From the NCBI GenBank assembly GCA_020698575.1, contig CM036247.1, forward strand, positions 421,786 to 485,785: 64,000 nucleotides of DNA. The letters run 5' to 3'. This DNA comes from Bostrychus sinensis. Lineage: Eukaryota > Chordata > Actinopteri > Gobiiformes > Eleotridae. Position numbers and translations under genes: made by a program. Within the stretch, counting starts at the first letter, position 1, and each line of letters begins with the position of its first letter. This document shows, piece after piece, positions 1 through 13,390 of this stretch. Under the pieces are notes generated by a model. The model did no database searches. It was not told where the DNA came from and worked only from the letters and a program-made list of their open reading frames with translations.

Positions 1-540
1 GTCTCTTTCTCTGACCCTGTCTCTGTCTCTGACCCTGTCTCTGTCTCTGTCCCTGTCCCTGTCTCTGTCCCTGTCTCTGTCCCTGTCTCTGTCCCTGTCT
101 CTTTCTCTGACCCTGTCTCTGTCTCTGACCCTGTCTCTGTCTCTGTCCCTGACCCTGTCTCTGTCCCTGTCTCTGTCTCTGTCCCTGACCCTGTCTCTGT
201 CTCTGACCCTGTCTCTGTCTCTGACCCTGTCTCTGTCTCTGTCCCTGTCTCTGTCCCTGTCTCTGTCTCTGACCCTGTCTCTGTCTCTGTCCCTGTCTCT
301 GTCCCTGTCTCTGACCCTGTCTCTGTCTCTGTCCCTGTCTCTGTCTCTGTCTCTGTCCCTGTCTCTGTCCCTGTCTCTGTCTCTGACCCTGTCTCTGTCT
401 CTGACCCTGTCTCTGTCTCTGTCCCTGTCTCTGTCCCTGTCTCTGTCTCTGTCTCTGACCCTGTCTCTGTCTCTGTCTCTGTCCCTGTCCCTGTCTCTGT
501 CTCTGTCTCTGACCCTGTCTCTGTCTCTGTCTCTGTCTGA
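1..540. repeat. Hexamer-based CT-rich array (GTCTCT/GTCCCT/GACCCT)
   Basis: The first 540 bases are built almost entirely from 6-base words GTCTCT, GTCCCT and GACCCT in irregular order. The array runs off the left edge, so its full size is unknown. It has no coding character. Confidence 0.95.
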
Positions 541-980
541 TGATCTGAGCCTTGTCATATTTTGAAGATGAAGTCAGTTCTGAGGAAACCCTAAGCCTCA
601 GATTCCCAGAGGAGAAATAAAAACTTCTAACGTTTCCTCAGCGATGCTCGAGGTCTGGGTCTGTTTGTTGTTTGTTGTTTGTTGTTTGTGTGCTCACTTT
701 TTTCAAACAGCCTTGTGTACGGGGACGTCTTGTGGACGTCTCGTGGACGCCCAGCCGTGGCGAGTGTGTGAGTGTGAGTGTGAGTGTGTGTGTGTGTGTG
801 TGAAAGGTGGCTGTCTGCCGCTCTGCAGTCCGTGCTGTGTCTTTAACGATGAAAGCAGATGTTTCCTGAACAGGAGACAGAACATTACACAGCTGGAAAC
901 TAAAACCTCAGTTAAACTCCGTAACAACGGCTTCAGAGCCAGGAACCAATGTTTGAACAAAGTCCAAGTGATGTCAGGGA
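541..980. other. Unique spacer without recognisable gene
   Basis: About 440 bp of non-repetitive sequence between two arrays, with a short GT-rich run near 775-802. Open frames here are short, run into the neighbouring arrays and resemble no known protein. No gene is supported. Confidence 0.6.
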
Positions 981-2362
981 TAACTGTAACTGTAACTGTA
1001 ACAGTAACAGTAACAGTAACTGTAACTGTAACAGAGCAGTAACTGTAACAGTAACTGTAACAGAGCAGTAACTGTAACTGTAACAGAGCAGTAACTGTAA
1101 CTGTAACAGTAACAGAGCAGTAACTGTAACTGTAACAGTAACTGTAACAGTAACAGAGCAGTAACTGTAACTGTAACAGAGCAGTAACTGTAACTGTAAC
1201 TGTAACAGTAACAGAGCAGTAACTGTAACTGTAACAGAGCAGTAACTGTAACTGTAACAGAGCAGTAACTGTAACTGTAACAGAGCAGTAACTGTAACAG
1301 TAACAGAGCAGTAACTGTAACTGTAACAGAGCAGTAACTGTAACTGTAACAGAGCAGTAACTGTAACAGAGCAGTAACTGTAACAGAGCAGTAACTGTAA
1401 CTGTAACTGTAACAGAGCAGTAACTGTAACTGTAACAGTAACAGAGTAGTAACTGTAACTGTAACAGTAACTGTAACAGAGCAGTAACTGTAACTGTAAC
1501 AGAGCAGTAACTGTAACTGTAACAGTAACAGAGTAGTAACTGTAACTGTAACAGTAACTGTAACAGAGCAGTAACTGTAACAGTAACTGTAACAGAGCAG
1601 TAACTGTAACAGTAACTGTAACTGTAACAGAGCAGTAACTGTAACTGTAACTGTAACAGAGCAGTAACTGTAACTGTAACTGTAACAGAGCAGTAACTGT
1701 AACAGTAACTGTAACTGTAACAGAGCAGTAACTGTAACTGTAACTGTAACAGAGCAGTAACTGTAACTAACTGTAACTGTAACAGAGCAGTAACTGTAAC
1801 TGTAGCAGAGCAGTAACTGTAACTGTAACAGAGCAGTAACTGTAACTGTAGCAGAGCAGTAACTGTAACTGTAGCAGAGCAGTAACTGTAACTGTAACTG
1901 TAGCAGAGCAGTAACTGTAACTGTAGCAGAGCAGTAACTGTAACTGTAACTGTAACAGAGCAGTAACTGTAACTGTAACAGAGCAGTAACTGTAACTGTA
2001 ACTGTAGCAGAGCAGTAACTGTAACTGTAACTGTAACAGAGCAGTAACTGTAACTGTAGCAGAGCAGTAACTGTAACTGTAACAGAGCAGTAACTGTAAC
2101 TGTAGCAGAGCAGTAACTGTAACTGTAACAGAGCAGTAACTGTAACTGTAGCAGAGCAGTAACTGTAACTGTAACTGTAACAGAGCAGTAACTGTAACTG
2201 TAGCAGAGCAGTAACTGTAACTGTACTAGAGCAGTAACTGTAACTGTAGCAGAGCAGTAAACTGTAAACTGTACTAGAGCAGTAACAGTAACTGTAACTG
2301 TAACAGAGCAGTAACTGTAACTGTAACTGTAACAGAGCAGTAACTGTAACAGTAAACAGAGC
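981..2362. repeat. TAACTG / GCAGAG minisatellite
   Basis: Array of TAACTG hexamers punctuated by AGAGCAG, giving composite units of roughly 18-30 bp. Variants include TAACAG and, in the right half, TAGCAG. It joins the telomere-bearing satellite abruptly at about 2363. The long minus-strand open frame across it (975 onward) reflects the 6-base periodicity, not a gene. Confidence 0.95.
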
Positions 2363-5300
2363 GACGATCACAACGCAAAAGAAAGTAGAGCTCTATCTCA
2401 TTCCGTCTTTGAGATATTTCACTTCGGTCAATTTCGAGTGGTATCCTTCCCCATATCCTAACCCTAACCCTAACCCTAACCCTAACCCTAACCCTAACCC
2501 TAACCCTAACCCTAACCCTAACCCTAACCCTAACCCTAACCATCTAATACCCCTTGCCTAACCCTAACCCTGGACACAAGAATCTTTATAACAGCTAACC
2601 TGATTGTAACCCTAAAACTTAACAACGCTAAGAGATACAAACCTCAAACTTAAGCTGGACACCTATCGCCTCAAGCTCTACCTACTCGCCTCAACAGCGC
2701 CACCTTCTGGACAACTTTGGTACTGCACCTAAAAAACAGCGTCGGACTTTATGCGCCCATGTAGGGAATGGCCTGAAACGCCTGCTCGACAAATTTCACA
2801 ATCAAAAATTTTTTAAAACATTTTTACACTTAGAACAAAAAAAAAAAAAAAAAAATTTTTTTTATCCTACAATGATAAAACACATATCAGCGGATAGCTT
2901 AGGCCAAGCTGAGCACAACGCAAAAAGAATTAGGACTCTAGCTCACTCCGTTGCCGAGATATTTGACTTCGGTCAATTTGGGGGGGGGCGTTTTGGGATC
3001 TCAGGAACGGTAAGGCCCACAGCCTTCATACACACATCAATGGAAAGCTTAGGGCGTGACGATCACAACGCAAAAGAAAGTAGAGCTCTATCTCATTCCG
3101 TCTTTGAGATATTTCACTTCGGTCAATTTCGAGTGGTATCCTTCCCCATATCCTAACCCTAACCCTAACCCTAACCCTAACCCTAACCCTAACCCTAACC
3201 CTAACCCTAACCCTAACCCTAACCCTAACCCTAACCCTAACCCTAACCCTACCCTAACCCTAACCCTATCTCATTCCGTCTTTGAGATATTTCACTTCGG
3301 TCAATTTCGAGTGGTATCCTTCCCCATATCCTAACCCTAACCCTAACCCTAACCCCTAACCCTAACCCTAACCCTAACCCTAACCCTAACCCTAACCCTA
3401 ACCCTAACCCTAACCCTAACCCTAACCCTAACCATCTAATACCCCTTGCCTAACCCTAACCCTGGACACAAGAATCTTTATAACAGCTAACCTGATTGTA
3501 ACCCTAAAACTTAACAACGCTAAGAGATACAAACCTCAAACTTAAGCTGGACACCTATCGCCTCAAGCTCTACCTACTCGCCTCAACAGCGCCACCTTCT
3601 GGACAACTTTGGTACTGCACCTAAAAAACAGCGTCGGACTTTATGCGCCCATGTAGGGAATGGCCTGAAACGCCTGCTCGACAAATTTCACAATCAAAAA
3701 TTTTTTAAAACATTTTTACACTTAGAACAAAAAAAAAAAAAAAAAAAATTTTTTTATCCTACAATGATAAAACACATATCAGCGGATAGCTTAGGCCAAG
3801 CTGAGCACAACGCAAAAAGAATTAGGACTCTAGCTCACTCCGTTGCCGAGATATTTGACTTCGGTCAATTTGGGGGGGGGCGTTTTGGGATCTCAGGAAC
3901 GGTAAGGCCCACAGCCTTCATACACACATCAATGGAAAGCTTAGGGCGTGACGATCACAACGCAAAAGAAAGTAGAGCTCTATCTCATTCCGTCTTTGAG
4001 ATATTTCACTTCGGTCAATTTCGAGTGGTATCCTTCCCCATATCCTAACCCTAACCCTAACCCTAACCCTAACCCTAACCCTAACCCTAACCCTAACCCT
4101 AACCCTAACCCTAACCCTAACCCTAACCATCTAATACCCCTTGCCTAACCCTAACCCTGGACACAAGAATCTTTATAACAGCTAACCTGATTGTAACCCT
4201 AAAACTTAACAACGCTAAGAGATACAAACCTCAAACTTAAGCTGGACACCTATCGCCTCAAGCTCTACCTACTCGCCTCAACAGCGCCACCTTCTGGACA
4301 ACTTTGGTACTGCACCTAAAAAACAGCGTCGGACTTTATGCGCCCATGTAGGGAATGGCCTGAAACGCCTGCTCGACAAATTTCACAATCAAAAATTTTT
4401 TAAAACATTTTTACACTTAGAACAAAAAAAAAAAAAAAAAAAATTTTTTTTATCCTACAATGATAAAACACATATCAGCGGATAGCTTAGGCCAAGCTGA
4501 GCACAACGCAAAAAGAATTAGGACTCTAGCTCACTCCGTTGCCGAGATATTTGACTTCGGTCAATTTGGGGGGGGGCGTTTTGGGATCTCAGGAACGGTA
4601 AGGCCCACAGCCTTCATACACACATCAATGGAAAGCTTAGGGCGTGACGATCACAACGCAAAAGAAAGTAGAGCTCTATCTCATTCCGTCTTTGAGATAT
4701 TTCACTTCGGTCAATTTCGAGTGGTATCCTTCCCCATATCCTAACCCTAACCCTAACCCTAACCCTAACCCTAACCCTAACCCTAACCCTAACCCTAACC
4801 CTAACCCTAACCCTAACCCTAACCCTAACCCTAACCCTACCCTAACCCTAACCCTATCTCATTCCGTCTTTGAGATATTTCACTTCGGTCAATTTCGAGT
4901 GGTATCCTTCCCCATATCCTAACCCTAACCCTAACCCTAACCCCTAACCCTAACCCTAACCCTAACCCTAACCCTAACCCTAACCCTAACCCTAACCCTA
5001 ACCCTAACCCTAACCCTAACCATCTAATACCCCTTGCCTAACCCTAACCCTGGACACAAGAATCTTTATAACAGCTAACCTGATTGTAACCCTAAAACTT
5101 AACAACGCTAAGAGATACAAACCTCAAACTTAAGCTGGACACCTATCGCCTCAAGCTCTACCTACTCGCCTCAACAGCGCCACCTTCTGGACAACTTTGG
5201 TACTGCACCTAAAAAACAGCGTCGGACTTTATGCGCCCATGTAGGGAATGGCCTGAAACGCCTGCTCGACAAATTTCACAATCAAAAATTTTTTAAAACA

Positions 5301-8300
5301 TTTTTACACTTAGAACAAAAAAAAAAAAAAAAATTTTTTTTATCCTACAATGATAAAACACATATCAGCGGATAGCTTAGGCCAAGCTGAGCACAACGCA
5401 AAAAGAATTAGGACTCTAGCTCACTCCGTTGCCGAGATATTTGACTTCGGTCAATTTGGGGGGGGGCGTTTTGGGATCTCAGGAACGGTAAGGCCCACAG
5501 CCTTCATACACACATCAATGGAAAGCTTAGGGCGTGACGATCACAACGCAAAAGAAAGTAGAGCTCTATCTCATTCCGTCTTTGAGATATTTCACTTCGG
5601 TCAATTTCGAGTGGTATCCTTCCCCATATCCTAACCCTAACCCTAACCCTAACCCTAACCCTAACCCTAACCCTAACCCTAACCCTAACCCTAACCCTAA
5701 CCCTAACCCTAACCCTAACCATCTAATACCCCTTGCCTAACCCTAACCCTGGACACAAGAATCTTTATAACAGCTAACCTGATTGTAACCCTAAAACTTA
5801 ACAACGCTAAGAGATACAAACCTCAAACTTAAGCTGGACACCTATCGCCTCAAGCTCTACCTACTCGCCTCAACAGCGCCACCTTCTGGACAACTTTGGT
5901 ACTGCACCTAAAAAACAGCGTCGGACTTTATGCGCCCATGTAGGGAATGGCCTGAAACGCCTGCTCGACAAATTTCACAATCAAAAATTTTTTAAAACAT
6001 TTTTACACTTAGAACAAAAAAAAAAAAAAAAAAATTTTTTTTATCCTACAATGATAAAACACATATCAGCGGATAGCTTAGGCCAAGCTGAGCACAACGC
6101 AAAAAGAATTAGGACTCTAGCTCACTCCGTTGCCGAGATATTTGACTTCGGTCAATTTGGGGGGGGGCGTTTTGGGATCTCAGGAACGGTAAGGCCCACA
6201 GCCTTCATACACACATCAATGGAAAGCTTAGGGCGTGACGATCACAACGCAAAAGAAAGTAGAGCTCTATCTCATTCCGTCTTTGAGATATTTCACTTCG
6301 GTCAATTTCGAGTGGTATCCTTCCCCATATCCTAACCCTAACCCTAACCCTAACCCCTAACCCTAACCCTAACCCTAACCCTAACCCTAACCCTAACCCT
6401 AACCCTAACCCTAACCCTAACCCTAACCCTAACCCTAACCATCTAATACCCCTTGCCTAACCCTAACCCTGGACACAAGAATCTTTATAACAGCTAACCT
6501 GATTGTAACCCTAAAACTTAACAACGCTAAGAGATACAAACCTCAAACTTAAGCTGGACACCTATCGCCTCAAGCTCTACCTACTCGCCTCAACAGCGCC
6601 ACCTTCTGGACAACTTTGGTACTGCACCTAAAAAACAGCGTCGGACTTTATGCGCCCATGTAGGGAATGGCCTGAAACGCCTGCTCGACAAATTTCACAA
6701 TCAAAAATTTTTTAAAACATTTTTACACTTAGAACAAAAAAAAAAAAAAAAAAATTTTTTTATCCTACAATGATAAAACACATATCAGCGGATAGCTTAG
6801 GCCAAGCTGAGCACAACGCAAAAAGAATTAGGACTCTAGCTCACTCCGTTGCCGAGATATTTGACTTCGGTCAATTTGGGGGGGGGCGTTTTGGGATCTC
6901 AGGAACGGTAAGGCCCACAGCCTTCATACACACATCAATGGAAAGCTTAGGGCGTGACGATCACAACGCAAAAGAAAGTAGAGCTCTATCTCATTCCGTC
7001 TTTGAGATATTTCACTTCGGTCAATTTCGAGTGGTATCCTTCCCCATATCCTAACCCTAACCCTAACCCTAACCCTAACCCTAACCCTAACCCTGGACAC
7101 AAGAATCTTTATAACAGCTAACCTGATTGTAACCCTAAAACTTAACAACGCTAAGAGATACAAACCTCAAACTTAAGCTGGACACCTATCGCCTCAAGCT
7201 CTACCTACTCGCCTCAACAGCGCCACCTTCTGGACAACTTTGGTACTGCACCTAAAAAACAGCGTCGGACTTTATGCGCCCATGTAGGGAATGGCCTGAA
7301 ACGCCTGCTCGACAAATTTCACAATCAAAAATTTTTTAAAACATTTTTACACTTAGAACAAAAAAAAAAAAAAAAAAATTTTTTTATCCTACAATGATAA
7401 AACACATATCAGCGGATAGCTTAGGCCAAGCTGAGCACAACGCAAAAAGAATTAGGACTCTAGCTCACTCCGTTGCCGAGATATTTGACTTCGGTCAATT
7501 TGGGGGGGGGCGTTTTGGGATCTCAGGAACGGTAAGGCCCACAGCCTTCATACACACATCAATGGAAAGCTTAGGGCGTGACGATCACAACGCAAAAGAA
7601 AGTAGAGCTCTATCTCATTCCGTCTTTGAGATATTTCACTTCGGTCAATTTCGAGTGGTATCCTTCCCCATATCCTAACCCTAACCCTAACCCTAACCCT
7701 AACCCTAACCCTAACCCTAACCCTAACCCTAACCCTAACCCTAACCCTAACCCTAACCCTAACCCTAACCCTAACCCTAACCATCTAATACCCCTTGCCT
7801 AACCCTAACCCTGGACACAAGAATCTTTATAACAGCTAACCTGATTGTAACCCTAAAACTTAACAACGCTAAGAGATACAAACCTCAAACTTAAGCTGGA
7901 CACCTATCGCCTCAAGCTCTACCTACTCGCCTCAACAGCGCCACCTTCTGGACAACTTTGGTACTGCACCTAAAAAACAGCGTCGGACTTTATGCGCCCA
8001 TGTAGGGAATGGCCTGAAACGCCTGCTCGACAAATTTCACAATCAAAAATTTTTTAAAACATTTTTACACTTAGAACAAAAAAAAAAAAAAAAAAAAAAT
8101 TTTATCCTACAATGATAAAACACATATCAGCGGATAGCTTAGGCCAAGCTGAGCACAACGCAAAAAGAATTAGGACTCTAGCTCACTCCGTTGCCGAGAT
8201 ATTTGACTTCGGTCAATTTGGGGGGGGGCGTTTTGGGATCTCAGGAACGGTAAGGCCCACAGCCTTCATACACACATCAATGGAAAGCTTAGGGCGTGAC

Positions 8301-10620
8301 GATCACAACGCAAAAGAAAGTAGAGCTCTATCTCATTCCGTCTTTGAGATATTTCACTTCGGTCAATTTCGAGTGGTATCCTTCCCCATATCCTAACCCT
8401 AACCCTAACCCTAACCCCTAACCCTAACCCTAACCCTAACCCTAACCCTAACCCTAACCCTAACCCTAACCCTAACCCTAACCATCTAATACCCCTTGCC
8501 TAACCCTAACCCTGGACACAAGAATCTTTATAACAGCTAACCTGATTGTAACCCTAAAACTTAACAACGCTAAGAGATACAAACCTCAAACTTAAGCTGG
8601 ACACCTATCGCCTCAAGCTCTACCTACTCGCCTCAACAGCGCCACCTTCTGGACAACTTTGGTACTGCACCTAAAAAACAGCGTCGGACTTTATGCGCCC
8701 ATGTAGGGAATGGCCTGAAACGCCTGCTCGACAAATTTCACAATCAAAAATTTTTTAAAACATTTTTACACTTAGAACAAAAAAAAAAAAAAAAATTTTT
8801 TTTTATCCTACAATGATAAAACACATATCAGCGGATAGCTTAGGCCAAGCTGAGCACAACGCAAAAAGAATTAGGACTCTAGCTCACTCCGTTGCCGAGA
8901 TATTTGACTTCGGTCAATTTGGGGGGGGGCGTTTTGGGATCTCAGGAACGGTAAGGCCCACAGCCTTCATACACACATCAATGGAAAGCTTAGGGCGTGA
9001 CGATCACAACGCAAAAGAAAGTAGAGCTCTATCTCATTCCGTCTTTGAGATATTTCACTTCGGTCAATTTCGAGTGGTATCCTTCCCCATATCCTAACCC
9101 TAACCCTAACCCTAACCCTAACCCTAACCCTAACCCTAACCCTAACCCTAACCCTAACCCTAACCCTAACCCTAACCCTAACCCTAACCATCTAATACCC
9201 CTTGCCTAACCCTAACCCTGGACACAAGAATCTTTATAACAGCTAACCTGATTGTAACCCTAAAACTTAACAACGCTAAGAGATACAAACCTCAAACTTA
9301 AGCTGGACACCTATCGCCTCAAGCTCTACCTACTCGCCTCAACAGCGCCACCTTCTGGACAACTTTGGTACTGCACCTAAAAAACAGCGTCGGACTTTAT
9401 GCGCCCATGTAGGGAATGGCCTGAAACGCCTGCTCGACAAATTTCACAATCAAAAATTTTTTAAAACATTTTTACACTTAGAACAAAAAAAAAAAAAAAA
9501 AAATTTTTTTTATCCTACAATGATAAAACACATATCAGCGGATAGCTTAGGCCAAGCTGAGCACAACGCAAAAAGAATTAGGACTCTAGCTCACTCCGTT
9601 GCCGAGATATTTGACTTCGGTCAATTTGGGGGGGGGCGTTTTGGGATCTCAGGAACGGTAAGGCCCACAGCCTTCATACACACATCAATGGAAAGCTTAG
9701 GGCGTGACGATCACAACGCAAAAGAAAGTAGAGCTCTATCTCATTCCGTCTTTGAGATATTTCACTTCGGTCAATTTCGAGTGGTATCCTTCCCCATATC
9801 CTAACCCTAACCCTAACCCTAACCCCTAACCCTAACCCTAACCCTAACCCTAACCCTAACCCTAACCCTAACCCTAACCCTAACCCTAACCCTAACCCTA
9901 ACCCTAACCATCTAATACCCCTTGCCTAACCCTAACCCTGGACACAAGAATCTTTATAACAGCTAACCTGATTGTAACCCTAAAACTTAACAACGCTAAG
10001 AGATACAAACCTCAAACTTAAGCTGGACACCTATCGCCTCAAGCTCTACCTACTCGCCTCAACAGCGCCACCTTCTGGACAACTTTGGTACTGCACCTAA
10101 AAAACAGCGTCGGACTTTATGCGCCCATGTAGGGAATGGCCTGAAACGCCTGCTCGACAAATTTCACAATCAAAAATTTTTTAAAACATTTTTACACTTA
10201 GAACAAAAAAAAAAAAAAAAAATTTTTTTTTATCCTACAATGATAAAACACATATCAGCGGATAGCTTAGGCCAAGCTGAGCACAACGCAAAAAGAATTA
10301 GGACTCTAGCTCACTCCGTTGCCGAGATATTTGACTTCGGTCAATTTGGGGGGGGGCGTTTTGGGATCTCAGGAACGGTAAGGCCCACAGCCTTCATACA
10401 CACATCAATGGAAAGCTTAGGGCGTGACGATCACAACGCAAAAGAAAGTAGAGCTCTATCTCATTCCGTCTTTGAGATATTTCACTTCGGTCAATTTCGA
10501 GTGGTATCCTTCCCCATATCCTAACCCTAACCCTAACCCTAACCCTAACCCTAACCCCTAACCCTAACCCTAACCCTAACCCTAACCCCCTAACCCTAAC
10601 CCTAACCCTAACCCTAACCC
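2363..10620. repeat. Subtelomeric satellite with embedded CCCTAA telomeric arrays
   Basis: A truncated unit is followed by 11 near-identical units. Their ATG landmark lies at 2872, 3764, 4460, 5350, 6051, 6770, 7394, 8112, 8813, 9520 and 10240, so spacings are 892, 696, 890, 701, 719, 624, 718, 701, 707 and 720 bp. Each unit contains an A-run followed by a T-run, a 285-bp segment with a run of nine G, a CCCTAA block, and a roughly 300-bp spacer starting near CATCTAATACCCC. The units at 2872 and 4460 carry a second CCCTAA block preceded by a repeat of the last 60 bp of the segment. The unit at 6770 has lost part of its telomeric block. The CCCTAA orientation on the plus strand fits the left end of a chromosome. 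Confidence 0.97.
2872..3156 (+). repeat. Representative 285-bp satellite segment (94-codon open frame, internally duplicated)
   Basis: This segment recurs unchanged in translation in all 11 complete units. It consists of two diverged direct copies of about 150 bp, and the open frame mirrors this: HNAK, HSV.EIF.FGQF and SLG recur in both halves. The frame ends where the CCCTAA block begins. No promoter or splice context was recognised, and identity between copies is better explained by satellite homogenisation than by protein constraint. It is listed as a repeat component, not a gene. Confidence 0.8.
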
Positions 10621-10802
10621 AATGTTGCCGAATTATAATCCTAACTGCAACCCTGATCTGACCTTAACCCTAACCTTAACCCTTTTTAACCCGGCCCTAA
10701 CCCTAACCAAGGAAGTTATTCACGCCTGGAACATACAGGACGGTTGTCTTATGTAAACCCTTTATTGAAGACCTCTTGACTTATCATAACAGTGATATTT
10801 GC
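10621..10802. repeat. Degenerate telomeric flank
   Basis: Decaying CCCTAA motifs (AACCCTAACC, CCTTAACCC and similar) lead out of the satellite into non-repetitive sequence. No gene is visible. Confidence 0.7.
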
Positions 10803-11064
10803 ATTTATCTTTTACACATTCTTTGGGGTGGAGACCTTGTCATGTTTCTGAGGGATGGCCTTTATCCCATGGGCATGGCCAGTCAGATGTTTACTTATTT
10901 CTCTCCTTTCTTTTTCACACTGTATTGTACTACACATTCCATGCCAAGGACAGGAGACAGGGGAGGATGTGCGACGTGCGTGTGCCAGTGCTTACCCTTT
11001 GTTTCTCCATTCAACTGCCTGCTCACACTGAGCGGGTGGGGAGATTCATCGAGATATATGCAAA
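10803..11064. repeat. 262-bp duplicated block, copy A
   Basis: Aligns without gaps to 15056-15317 with only a few substitutions (constant offset 4253 bp). It lies beside degenerate telomeric DNA. Its ends lack the TG...CA of an LTR. Confidence 0.93.
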
Positions 11065-11090
11065 AAACCTAACTTGCCAGTTGCATCAGG

Positions 11091-11453
11091 GCGTCAGCCC
11101 GGACAGGCGGGGAATTGGCTTTGTCCCGAATAGGACACCTTTTCCTAGCTCTGCCTCCTCTCGCTCTCCTCATATATCTCTCATATTTCTCATATATCTC
11201 TCTCTATCTCTCTCTCTGTCTTTTCATCTCTATTTTTCTCTCTCTCTCTCTCTTTCGCTTGTTCCACCACACCCTTCTTCCCTCTTCTCTCCCCTCCTGG
11301 GGAGGGGGGTGGGAGGGGGCGGGGCGTCAGCCCGGACAGGCGGGGAATTGGCTTTGTCCCGAATAGGACACCTTTTCCTAGCTCTGCCTCCTCTCGCTCT
11401 CCTCATATATCTCTCATATTTCTCATATATCTCTCTCTATCTCTCTCTCTGTC

Positions 11454-11500
<47 letters not shown>

Positions 11501-11640
11501 GTCTCCCTCTTTCTCTCTCACACACACACATCCTCTCACACACCTTCTCTTTTTTTCTCCCTCTCTCTTTCACTCACAGTATCTCTCTCTCTACCCCCAA
11601 ACACTCCCCACGCGCGTGCGCTCTCTCTCTCTCTCATTTT
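11091..11640. repeat. Tandem duplication of about 233 bp with CT-rich microsatellite
   Basis: The stretch beginning GCGTCAGCCCGGACAGGCGG at 11091 recurs at 11324, each time followed by CATATATCTCTC and long CT runs. The duplication explains the serine/leucine-rich open frames in this region, which are not genes. Confidence 0.9.
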
Positions 11641-12290
<650 letters not shown>

Positions 12291-12890
12291 AGGTTGTCGG
12301 AGTGGACACTAAGTGTCCAGTTCCTGTTGAAGATTTTTCGACCGGATTTCCACCTCTACAGTGATCGACACACTCTCTCTTCTTTTCTCCGTCGTGTGCA
12401 ATCTTCACCTGGATCGACTCTTTTGGATGGGATAAATTAAGAATTATTCTGGACAACTTCTATTCCTTTTGAATTTTACCCAATACTTACCACACCTCCT
12501 GGAACCGGACCACAGCCTACATAAAAAATGGATGGGATCCTCCTCTCTCCATGTGAAACTGGAAGATAGAGAAAAAGAATAATAACAAATGGGAACAAAT
12601 GAACCATATCTGACCATCCTCAGACTTTGGGTTTGTTCATTTGATTTATTAACTGGACTCTCCATCTGAACTTAATTCTTCTTACTCTATTGGAAGGCAC
12701 GAATTAAAAATTATTCTGGACAACTTTCATTCTCTGTGGACTTGATCTAATATATACTTTTTCTCCTGGACCCAGAACACTACACTTATTTAACATTTGG
12801 TTGCATCCATCTCCCCTCATGAAACCTTGAAAAAGGAATAAAATAATAAATGAAAATTAATAAACTGTCTAAAAAAAAGGTTTAAGCTCG
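12291..12890. repeat. Diverged tandem duplication, unassigned
   Basis: Two diverged copies, about 265 bp apart, share the core ATTATTCTGGACAACTT (about 12443 and 12709) and similar flanks. The sequence looks like transposon-derived DNA, but no family could be assigned and no coding frame is conserved. Confidence 0.5.
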
Positions 12891-13390
12891 ATTATTTAAC
12901 ACGCAAACTGCTTTCTTATCCACTATGGTTTCTTTCCACGCCTTTTCCTGTGGCCTCACTGTTTGATGTTATTCAGGGCATATTTAATTTAATTACGTTT
13001 TCATTCTACTTACAGGAACTTTCTCTTATCATGTCTTTCTTTTTCCAAATATTCCTAGTTATGTTTTTATTGATTTTCACCACGCCCCGGATTTATAATA
13101 TTAATAACTTTAATCGCGGATTTCCTGCTTACGTCATGACTTTTTACCCACAATTCCCGCCAGATCCAGATATACGCCTACCACGTTTTACAAACTTCTT
13201 ATAAGTCTCAGAGCTATCTTTAATACTTCCAGGACATGGTACCACAAATGTGGCTTAACTTTTCCTTTCACCACGGACCAAAAGCTACGGTGTCTCCATT
13301 TTGATGGTCCCCGCTAGAGAACCATGACACGACGGCTACGGAACTAGCGGCGTCTCGGTAAGGTTTTTAATCCTTTTAATTTTTTAAAAG
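12891..13390. other. No recognisable gene
   Basis: AT-rich stretch containing one open frame of 84 codons (12950-13204) with no recognisable domain. It may be mobile-element DNA joined to the GC-rich monomers on its right. Confidence 0.4.

Noticed and set aside
2872..10524. Eleven identical 94-codon frames as a gene family
   Set aside because: They sit inside tandem satellite units, with no recognised promoter or splice signals, and identity is explained by homogenisation.
2460..10620. True terminal telomere in the window
   Set aside because: CCCTAA blocks are interrupted by spacers and followed on both sides by other sequence, so they are interstitial or subtelomeric.
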